This document shows, one piece after another, positions 8,045 through 16,197 of a DNA stretch of 17,107 nt. This DNA is from Actinomycetes bacterium (GTDB lineage: Bacteria; Actinomycetota; Actinomycetes; Actinomycetales; Microbacteriaceae). The number at the start of each line of letters is the position of its first letter. The stretch's first letter is position 1. The stretch spans positions 1 through 17,107 of the forward strand of contig JAEYZI010000038.1 of NCBI GenBank assembly GCA_023428065.1, in the 5' to 3' direction. The notes below the pieces were generated by a model. That model saw only the letters and a program-made list of their open reading frames with translations, had not been told where the DNA came from and made no database searches. Both the position numbers and the translations under genes were made by a program.

Positions 8045-8223
8045 GCGATGCGGGAGAGCCGGGCCTCGCGCCCGGCACCGAAGGAGCAAGCCTCCCCGCC
8101 AATCTCTCAGGTACGTGTACCGCACCGACAGGCCGCTCTGGAAAGAAGTTCCGTTCCGCGGAGCTCGCCCACGGTGAAAGCGACCATGAGTCGCGAATCT
8201 CTCAGGCACCGATGACAGAGGGG
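8045..8223 (+). promoter_or_regulatory. Tandem glycine riboswitch (two aptamers)
   Basis: Two consecutive glycine aptamers are recognisable from conserved core sequences. Aptamer 1 (about 8051-8110) has GGGAGAGCC, a P3-type hairpin GCCGGGC/GCCCGGC, CACCGAAGGAGCAA and AATCTCTCAGG. Aptamer 2 (about 8136-8220) opens with CTCTGGAAAGA, has ACGGTGAAAGCGAC in the core, AATCTCTCAGGCACCGATGA, and closes with CAGAG (8216-8220), which pairs with CTCTG (8136-8140). The element lies directly upstream of gcvT, the standard place for a switch that turns on glycine cleavage when glycine is abundant. The linker between the aptamers is 8111-8135. Confidence 0.95.
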
Positions 8224-8257
8224 GAGTTCCACCGACACGCGATCGGAGAACTCGCCC
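8220..8257 (+). promoter_or_regulatory. Riboswitch expression platform: ribosome-site-masking hairpin
   Basis: Bases 8220-8229 (GGGGGAGTTC) can pair with 8248-8257 (GAACTCGCCC), 9 of 10 positions matching. Inside the loop CCGA (8232-8235) pairs with TCGG (8243-8246). The right side of this hairpin contains the gcvT Shine-Dalgarno GGAGAA (8245-8250) and runs up to the ATG. Its left side starts at the last base of aptamer-2 helix P1, so the two structures can compete. There is no T-run, so control of translation is more likely than termination. The competition is inferred; the complementarity is seen. Confidence 0.6.
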
Positions 8258-9409
8258 ATGACCCCTCCCTCCCCCGACGGCACCGCGGCGGACGACGCCG
8301 GACGGCGTTCGCCGCTCGACGCCGTGCACGTCGCGGCCGGCGCGAGCTTCACCGACTTCGCTGGCTGGCAGATGCCCGTGCGCTACAGCTCCGACCTCGC
8401 CGAGCACCGCGCGGTGCGCGAGGCGGCGGGCCTCTTCGACCTCAGCCATATGGCCGAGATCCTCGTGCTCGGACCGGATGCGGCCGCGGCGCTCGACCAC
8501 GCGCTCGCGGGGCGGATCTCGGCGATCGAGGAGGGCCAGGCGAAGTACAGCCTCCTGCTCGCCGAGGACGGCGGGATCATCGACGACGTCGTCGTCTATC
8601 GCACGGGCCCCGACCGCTTCCTCGTGGTCGCCAACGCGGGCAACCGCGTCGCGGCCGCCGAGGCGCTGCGCGAGCGTGCATCCGGGTTCGACTGCATCGT
8701 CGAGGACGAGTCCGACGACATCGCGCTCGTCGCCCTGCAGGGCCCGCGCGCCGAGGAGATCCTCCGCGGCGTCGAGGGCTTCGACATCCCCGAGCTCGAC
8801 GGCCTCCGCTACTACCGCGCCGTCCGGGGCGACTTCCGCGGGCACGAGGTGCTCGTCGCGCGCACGGGGTACACGGGCGAGGACGGCTTCGAGTTCTTCC
8901 TCTCGCCGGATGCCGCCCCCGCCCTGTGGGACGCGCTCGCCGAGACCGGCGCGGGGGCGGGGCTCATTCCGTGCGGCCTCGCGGCGCGCGACACGCTGCG
9001 CCTCGAGGCCGGGATGCCGCTCTACGGCCACGAGCTCACGCGCGAGACCCTGCCGCAGCAGGTGGGTATCGGTCGCGTGCCCGTGCTCGACAAGCCGGGC
9101 GGGTTCGTCGGCCGGGACGCCGTCGCCGCGGGCCCCGCCCCGGAGGCGCGCGTGCTCGTCGGCCTCGCCGCGGAGGGCAAGCGCGCCGGCCGCGCCGAAT
9201 ACGAGGTCTTCGCGAGTGCGGACGCCGCGGAGCCCGCGGGTGTCATCACGAGCGGTGCCCTCTCCCCGACCCTCGGCCATCCCGTCGCGATGGCCCTCGT
9301 CGACCCCGCACTCCGCGAGGTCGGCACGACCGTGTTCATCGACGTGCGCGGAACCCGCATCCCCGCGACCGTCTTGACCCTGCCGTTCTACTCCAGAAAG
9401 AAGAGCTGA
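8258..9409 (+). CDS. gcvT: Aminomethyltransferase, T protein of the glycine cleavage system
   Basis: The enzyme (383 residues) transfers the aminomethyl carbon from the lipoyl arm of H protein to tetrahydrofolate, releasing ammonia and forming 5,10-methylene-tetrahydrofolate. Family landmarks are FTDFAGWQMPVRY (31-43), the GLFDLSHM block (58-65), GGIIDD (105-110), which carries the catalytic and folate-binding Asp, ARTGYTGEDGFE in the middle, and LIPCGLAARDTLRLEAG (about 236-252). The C-terminal domain is complete. The ATG is preceded by GGAGAA with 7-nt spacing. The first 18 or so residues are a poorly conserved extension, so a later start is conceivable but no better one is visible. It is the first gene of the riboswitch-controlled operon; gcvH follows after 1 nt. 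Confidence 0.97.
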   Translation: MTPPSPDGTAADDAGRRSPLDAVHVAAGASFTDFAGWQMPVRYSSDLAEHRAVREAAGLFDLSHMAEILVLGPDAAAALDHALAGRISAIEEGQAKYSLLLAEDGGIIDDVVVYRTGPDRFLVVANAGNRVAAAEALRERASGFDCIVEDESDDIALVALQGPRAEEILRGVEGFDIPELDGLRYYRAVRGDFRGHEVLVARTGYTGEDGFEFFLSPDAAPALWDALAETGAGAGLIPCGLAARDTLRLEAGMPLYGHELTRETLPQQVGIGRVPVLDKPGGFVGRDAVAAGPAPEARVLVGLAAEGKRAGRAEYEVFASADAAEPAGVITSGALSPTLGHPVAMALVDPALREVGTTVFIDVRGTRIPATVLTLPFYSRKKS

Positions 9410-9410
9410 C

Positions 9411-9781
9411 ATGCCGCTTCCCGCCGACCTCAAGTACACCGCCGAGCACGAGTGGGTCGCCGTCGACGGCGACGTCGCCCGCATCGGCATCACCGACTAC
9501 GCCGCCGACAAGCTCGGCGACGTCGTCTTCGTCGAGCTCCCCGCCCTCGGGTCGACGACGGCCGCCGGGCGCGTCGTCGGCGAGATCGAGTCGACCAAGT
9601 CGGTCGGGGAGCTCTACGCGCCCCTCGACGGCGAGGTCGTCGAGGTCAACGACGCGCTCGGCGACGACCCGTCGCTCGTCAACTCCGATCCCTACGGCGC
9701 CGGCTGGATGATCGCGGTGCGCTTCACGGAGCTGCCCGCGCTGCTCTCCGCGGACGAGTACGCCGCCCTCACGGCCGAGTG

Positions 9782-9782
<1 letters not shown>
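9411..9782 (+). CDS. gcvH: Glycine cleavage system H protein (lipoyl carrier)
   Basis: This 123-residue shuttle carries the aminomethyl intermediate on lipoyl-lysine between the P, T and L proteins. The start is typical of the family (LKYTAEHEWV). The lipoylation motif is GEIESTKSVGELYAP with Lys63 as the modified residue. Length and hybrid-motif spacing match the family. AGAAAGAAGAG ahead of the ATG supplies the ribosome site. The stop TGA shares its A with the gcvP ATG. Lipoylation enzymes and the shared L protein (lipoamide dehydrogenase) are not in the window. Confidence 0.97.
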
Positions 9783-12622
<2,840 letters not shown>

Positions 12623-12638
12623 AAGTCCTGCGCGGGTC

Positions 12639-12743
12639 GCGTGGGAGCCGGGTCGCTTCCGCGCCGCATGCCCCCGCGCGCCTGGACGGCGCGCTCCCGC
12701 CAGTCCCGATGCCAGCGTCGCGGAAGCGACCCGGCACCCACGC
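12639..12743. repeat. Long imperfect inverted repeat downstream of gcvP
   Basis: A 25-nt left arm (12639-12663, around GCCGGGTCGCTTCCGCG) and right arm (12719-12743) are complementary at 24 of 25 positions. They are separated by 55 nt that contain a perfect inner hairpin GCGCGCC-TGGAC-GGCGCGC (12676-12694). It lies in the gap between the convergent gcvP and the small Pro-rich gene. As RNA it would fold into a very stable hairpin from either strand, so it could serve as a bidirectional transcript end, although no T-run is adjacent. It could also be a copy of a dispersed REP- or MITE-like element. No flanking target duplication is evident. The remaining gap, 12744-12814, shows nothing. Confidence 0.75.
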
Positions 12744-12814
12744 TGCGCTTCACGTTCTCGTTGCTGCTCACTGCTGGTCGCCGAGCGGCCGCGCAGGGGC
12801 GCGACGAGGGCTTG

Positions 12815-12976
12815 CTACGCGGGCGGCGGCGGGAGGTCGAACCGCACCGCGCCCTCCGTGGGCGGGGGCAGCTCGAAGCGGGTGGCTCCGGCGGGGGGAG
12901 GGGGCAGGGCCGGTCCGTCCGCAGGCTCCTCGGTCTGCGTGGCGGCGGCCGACTCACCCGGGTCGGGCTGTGGCAT
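12815..12976 (-). CDS. Small Pro-rich protein (53 aa), unknown function
   Basis: A minus-strand frame reads from ATG at 12976 to TAG at 12817-12815. The product is acidic at the start (MPQPDPGESAAATQTEEPADG), then Pro-rich, with an imperfect internal repeat of the type (T/V)RF(E/D)LPPP at residues 32-39 and 44-51. No signal peptide or membrane segment is visible. The repeat conserves an alternating pattern of aromatic, acidic and proline residues, which favours real coding over chance. TAGACT lies 7 nt ahead of the ATG, an arrangement typical of leaderless actinobacterial transcripts. It follows the CPBP gene by 40 nt on the same strand. The function is unknown; a disordered partner-binding peptide is a guess. 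Confidence 0.6.
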   Translation of the reverse strand: MPQPDPGESAAATQTEEPADGPALPPPPAGATRFELPPPTEGAVRFDLPPPPA

Positions 12977-12983
12977 GCGCGCG

Positions 12984-12989
12984 AGTCTA
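12984..12989 (-). promoter_or_regulatory. Possible leaderless -10 element for the 53-aa gene
   Basis: On the minus strand TAGACT matches TANNNT and is followed by exactly 7 nt (CGCGCGC) and the ATG. No -35 match is visible. Confidence 0.4.
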
Positions 12990-13016
12990 CGCTCCGGCCG
13001 CGGGAGGGGGGACCCC

Positions 13017-13820
13017 CTATCCGGGGAGGCCGAAGAGCTCCGGCCACCACCCCGCGACGAGCGGGTAGCCGACGAACACGGCCGCGTCGATCGCGAAGTG
13101 GGCGGCGAGGAACGGCAGCAGGCGGCCCGTGCGCATGAAGAGCCACCCGAACACGAGACCCATGACGAGGTTGCCGATGAAGGCGCCGGGCCCCTGGTAC
13201 AGGTGGTAGGTCGCCCGGAAGAGCGAGGTGGCGACGATGATCGCCCACGGTCCCCAGCCGAGTCTGCGGAGGCGCTCGAACAGGTAGCCGAGCACGACGA
13301 ACTCCTCCTGGATCGCGGCGCGCGCCGCCGAGAGCAGCAGGATGGGCACCGTCCACCAGTGGTCGCCGAGCCCCGCGGGGTTCACCGCGACGAAGAGGCC
13401 AAGCGCGCGCCCGGCGGCGTAGAACGCGAGACCCGGGATGCCGATCGCGACGACGAGCCCGACGCCCCACGCCATATCGCGCAGCCGACGGGTTCCATCG
13501 AGCCCGAGCGCGCCGAGGTGCGGGCGCCGCGGCGACCACAGCAGGTAGCAGACGAGCAGCACGGGCGCGAGGGCGAACACGATCGCGAGCACCTGGTAGA
13601 TGAGGTCGAAGACCTCGCGGTCGCTCAGCGAAGGGTTGAGCGTCGCGGTCTGGTCGCCGAGCGCGACCTCGCGCGTGAGGCGGTAGGCGAGCGCGACGAT
13701 CGCGTACACGGCCGACTGCCCGAGCCCGAGCGAGAGCACGATCGCGATCTCCCAGCGGATGCGGCTGCGCGTGAGCGGTGCGAGCGCATCCGGCTGGGCG
13801 GGGGGCGGGGCCGTGCTCAT
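13017..13820 (-). CDS. CPBP-family intramembrane metalloprotease-like protein
   Basis: The product has 267 residues and about seven or eight hydrophobic segments. The CPBP (Abi, type II CAAX-protease-like) motifs are present in order: QEEFVVLGYLFERLR with Glu172-Glu173, FRATYHLYQG with His206, and HFAID with His241 and Asp245. These correspond to the glutamates and histidines proposed to bind the catalytic metal in Rce1-type proteases. The Arg of the usual EExxxR signature is Leu177 here. Bacterial members are variously linked to peptide maturation, bacteriocin immunity or membrane-protein cleavage, so no substrate can be named. The ATG overlaps the stop of the upstream DCC gene by 4 nt (ATGA), and there is no Shine-Dalgarno, so translation is probably coupled. 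In-frame extension upstream of 13820 would run through the DCC gene and is rejected. Confidence 0.85.
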   Translation of the reverse strand: MSTAPPPAQPDALAPLTRSRIRWEIAIVLSLGLGQSAVYAIVALAYRLTREVALGDQTATLNPSLSDREVFDLIYQVLAIVFALAPVLLVCYLLWSPRRPHLGALGLDGTRRLRDMAWGVGLVVAIGIPGLAFYAAGRALGLFVAVNPAGLGDHWWTVPILLLSAARAAIQEEFVVLGYLFERLRRLGWGPWAIIVATSLFRATYHLYQGPGAFIGNLVMGLVFGWLFMRTGRLLPFLAAHFAIDAAVFVGYPLVAGWWPELFGLPG

Positions 13821-14224
13821 CCGCGTGTCGTCGGAGGCAGGGCGCACGCGGGCGTGCCCCCCGGCAGGAGGTGGCGGTAGCGGGCGACGAGCGCATAGCC
13901 GAGCCGCGCGGCCCACGAGAACGGCGGCGTCGCGATGAGCCAGCCAGCGAAGCGCCACCACGGGCCGCGCTGGGCGCGGAGGAGGGCCGAGAAGGCGAGG
14001 TGGCCGCCCAGGCGCCGGGTGGGCGTGACGTACCACGCGGCACGCGTCACGTCGCGATCGTCGAGCCCGAGCGCGGCGTGGTCGATCCACTGGTACGGCA
14101 CGGCCTCCGGGAATCGGGGGAGCACCTCGCGCAGTCGCTCGACCCACGTCGTGCAGAAGGCGCAGTCGCCGTCGAACACGAGCACGGGGCGGGTGGTATC
14201 CAGGGCCACACGTGCATCCGACAC
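13817..14224 (-). CDS. DCC-family (DUF393) thiol-disulfide oxidoreductase-like protein
   Basis: The gene encodes 135 residues from GTG at 14224. The N-terminus PVLVFDGDCAFCTTWVERL holds the family's DGxCxxC signature, with Asp18, Cys21 and Cys24, on a thioredoxin-like first strand. The middle (DVTRAAWYVTPTRRLGGHLAFSALLR) and the hydrophobic Trp-rich C-terminus also follow the family. A CxxC thiol-disulfide role is inferred by homology; partners are unknown. The GTG is chosen because TAACAT on the minus strand ends 7 nt before it, as expected for a leaderless message, and because family members begin a few residues before the PVLVFDG strand. An upstream ATG at 14305 would add 27 unconserved Arg-rich residues. 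It is the first gene of the minus-strand group, overlapping the CPBP gene. Confidence 0.85.
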   Translation of the reverse strand: MSDARVALDTTRPVLVFDGDCAFCTTWVERLREVLPRFPEAVPYQWIDHAALGLDDRDVTRAAWYVTPTRRLGGHLAFSALLRAQRGPWWRFAGWLIATPPFSWAARLGYALVARYRHLLPGGTPACALPPTTRG

Positions 14225-14231
14225 GGGGCCG

Positions 14232-14237
14232 ATGTTA
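14232..14237 (-). promoter_or_regulatory. Possible leaderless -10 element for the DCC gene
   Basis: On the minus strand TAACAT (plus-strand ATGTTA) is followed by 7 nt and the GTG start. This is the best -10 match in the divergent region for that strand. No -35 is evident. Confidence 0.45.
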
Positions 14238-14382
14238 CGCGGACGGAATGGGGGCCGGGCGGCCCGGGAATCGCGAGGAATGCGAGCGCGACCGGGCCGA
14301 CGCAACAGTCGCGCGCGATGTGTGCCTCAGCGCAGGATTCGTGCGTGACGGTTTCCGCCATGTAACGATTCCGCCATCCGGT

Positions 14383-14411
14383 TTGGCGGTCGGGTCAACG
14401 CGACTTAAGGT
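14383..14411 (+). promoter_or_regulatory. Promoter of the ABC-transporter operon
   Basis: TTGGCG (14383-14388) and TAAGGT (14406-14411) are separated by 17 nt, the best canonical promoter in the window. Initiation near 14418 would give a leader of about 55 nt carrying the 14423-14449 hairpin and the AGGAGG ribosome site. The rest of the gap between the divergent genes (14238-14350) shows nothing clear apart from a short GC-rich near-palindrome at 14255-14267. Confidence 0.6.
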
Positions 14412-14422
14412 TTCACCAACAC

Positions 14423-14449
14423 CGCCATGCGCGCTTTGCCCGCATGGCG
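14423..14449 (+). promoter_or_regulatory. Leader hairpin upstream of the solute-binding protein gene
   Basis: CGCCATGCG (14423-14431) and CGCATGGCG (14441-14449) form a perfect 9-bp stem with a 9-nt loop, 14 nt before the AGGAGG. It may stabilise the mRNA 5' end, act as an operator at the DNA level, or do both, since its arms contain the CCGCCAT-type motif. Confidence 0.5.
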
Positions 14450-14472
14450 TCCCATTGTGTACAGGAGGAACC

Positions 14473-16098
14473 GTGCGAATCTCTCGCATCGCAGCAGCAG
14501 CCGGTGGCGTCGCAGTCGCCGCCGCGCTCGTCCTCTCCGGTTGCGCGTCGGACAACGGCGGCAACAACGGAGGAGGATCGGCATCGACCGGCGTCGTCAA
14601 CGTCGCGTGGTCGGAGCCGGAGAACCCGCTCATCCCGGCCAACACCAACGAAGTCAACGGTGGCCAGGTTCTCAACAACATGTTCGCCGGCCTGGTCTAC
14701 TACAAGGCCGACGGCTCGTGGGACTACGACGCCGCCGAGTCGATCGAGTCGGACGACTACATCACGTGGACCGTCAAGCTCAAGGCCGACCAGAAGTTCT
14801 CCGACGGCACCCCGGTGACGTCCGAGTCCTTCGTCAAGGCCTGGCAGTGGGCCGCGTCGAACCCCGACCTCCTGAACCAGTGGTGGTTCATCGACGCGAT
14901 CGCGTTCAAGGGGGGCACCTACGACGGCGGCGAGGACACCCTCGCGCTCGAGGTCGTGGACGACACGACCTTCACCGTCGAGCTCGCCGACGCGCGCGCC
15001 GACTTCCCCGTGGCCCTCGGCTACACCGTGTTCTTCCCGCTCCCCGAGTCGTTCTTCGACGACCCGGACGCGTTCGGTGACGCCCCGATCGGCAACGGCC
15101 CCTACAAGCTCGGCGAGGACGGCTGGGTGCACGGCGAGAGCCTGTCCCTCGTCCCGAACGAGAACTACAACGGCCCGCGCAAGGCGCAGAACGGCGGCCT
15201 GAACTTCAAGGTCTACGCGACGCTCGACGCCGCCTACGCCGACCTCCTGTCGGACAACGTGGACATCGTCGACTCCGTGCCGACGAGCGCGCTCGCGACC
15301 TTCAAGGACGACCTGGGCGACCGGGCTGTCGAGCAGGCGACCGCCGTGTTCCAGTCGTTCACGATCCAGCCGACGCTGCCCCACTTCGCCTACGACGAGG
15401 AGGGCACGCTGCGTCGCGCCGCGATCTCGCACGCGATCAACCGCGAGGAGATCACCGACGTGATCTTCCAGGGCACCCGCTCGCCCGCCGAGGACTTCAC
15501 CTCGCCGGTCATCGCGGGCTTCGACCCGGAGTCGATCGAGGGCTCGGACGTCCTCGAGTACGACCCGGCGAAGGCCAAGGAGCTGTGGGCCCAGGCTGAC
15601 GCGATCAGCCCCTGGTCCGGCACGTTCCAGCTCGCCTACAACGCGGACGGCGGCCACCAGGAGTGGGTCGACGCGACGGTGAACTCGATCAAGAACGCGC
15701 TCGGCATCGACGCGGTCGGCCTGCCCTACCCCGACTTCGCGGGTCTGCGCACCGAGGTCAACGACCGCACCATCAAGGCCGCGTTCCGCACCGGATGGCA
15801 GTTCGACTTCCCGTCGGACGCCAACATCCTGGGCGCGCTCTACGTGACCGGCTCCGGCTCGAACGACGCCGACTACTCGAACCCGGACTTCGACAAGCTG
15901 TTCCGTGAGGGCCTCGCGGCCGCCGACCAGGGCGAGCAGTCGAAGCTCTTCAACGAGGCGCAGAAGTACCTGTTCCAGGACCTGCCCGCGATCCCGCTGT
16001 GGTACGGCGCGGTCACGGCCGGCTACTCGAAGCTCGTCGACAACGTCGAGTTCGGCTGGGACAGCTGGCCGATCCTGCACGAGATCACCAAGGGCTGA
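14473..16098 (+). CDS. ABC-transporter solute-binding lipoprotein, family 5 (peptide type)
   Basis: The product is 541 residues from GTG at 14473, with AGGAGG (14463-14468) 4 nt upstream. A lipoprotein signal peptide (RISRIAAAAGG, hydrophobic core, LSGC) ends at Cys24, the site of lipid attachment, and a Gly/Asn/Ser linker follows. The mature part is a complete family 5 extracellular binding protein (OppA/DppA type): VNVAWSEPENPLIP start, KFSDGTPVTSESFVKAW, and PIGNGPYKL. It would capture peptides or similar solutes outside the membrane and hand them to the permeases, the first of which follows. The ligand cannot be named from the sequence. Asp is GAC at every codon I examined, a pattern of strong codon selection that fits high expression. 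It is separated from the permease by 99 nt holding a strong hairpin. Confidence 0.93.
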   Translation: MRISRIAAAAGGVAVAAALVLSGCASDNGGNNGGGSASTGVVNVAWSEPENPLIPANTNEVNGGQVLNNMFAGLVYYKADGSWDYDAAESIESDDYITWTVKLKADQKFSDGTPVTSESFVKAWQWAASNPDLLNQWWFIDAIAFKGGTYDGGEDTLALEVVDDTTFTVELADARADFPVALGYTVFFPLPESFFDDPDAFGDAPIGNGPYKLGEDGWVHGESLSLVPNENYNGPRKAQNGGLNFKVYATLDAAYADLLSDNVDIVDSVPTSALATFKDDLGDRAVEQATAVFQSFTIQPTLPHFAYDEEGTLRRAAISHAINREEITDVIFQGTRSPAEDFTSPVIAGFDPESIEGSDVLEYDPAKAKELWAQADAISPWSGTFQLAYNADGGHQEWVDATVNSIKNALGIDAVGLPYPDFAGLRTEVNDRTIKAAFRTGWQFDFPSDANILGALYVTGSGSNDADYSNPDFDKLFREGLAAADQGEQSKLFNEAQKYLFQDLPAIPLWYGAVTAGYSKLVDNVEFGWDSWPILHEITKG

Positions 16099-16119
16099 GC
16101 TTCAGCTCGACCGATCACA

Positions 16120-16178
16120 CGCACTGTGGGGCGGCGTCGCTTCGGCGCCGCCCCACAGGGTGCGTCCCCACGATTTTT
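16120..16178 (+). terminator. Strong intercistronic hairpin with nearby T-run (partial terminator or mRNA stabiliser)
   Basis: CTGTGGGGCGGCG (16124-16136) pairs perfectly over 13 bp with CGCCGCCCCACAG (16146-16158). CGCA/TGCG (16120-16123 and 16161-16164) can extend the stem past a 2-nt bulge, and the loop region contains CTTCGG. A T5 run (16174-16178) lies 15 nt beyond the main stem, too far for a textbook terminator. Between a binding-protein gene and its permease such hairpins commonly leave more mRNA for the binding protein; here that role is inferred. Confidence 0.65.
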
Positions 16179-16197
16179 CTGAAACGCTGAACTCCCT

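Larger units (their letters stand above)
14353..14449. repeat. Cluster of CCGCCAT repeats in the ABC-transporter control region
   Basis: CCGCCAT occurs in direct orientation at 14355-14361, 14371-14377 and 14422-14428. The first two copies extend to TTCCGCCAT, 16 nt apart start to start. Inverted copies are TGGCGG at 14384-14389, overlapping the candidate -35, and ATGGCG at 14444-14449. Copies 2 and the first inverted one form a palindrome CCGCCA-N7-TGGCGG. This looks like a regulator-binding array. No regulator gene is present to assign it to. Confidence 0.55.

Noticed and set aside
13821..14147. In-frame N-terminal extension of the CPBP protein
   Set aside because: It would be read entirely inside the DCC gene in another frame and has no family resemblance. 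The ATGA overlap at 13820 is the natural start.
14212..14472. In-frame upstream extension of the solute-binding protein
   Set aside because: It would bury the lipoprotein signal peptide and run through the promoter and operator region; the GTG at 14473 has a strong AGGAGG.
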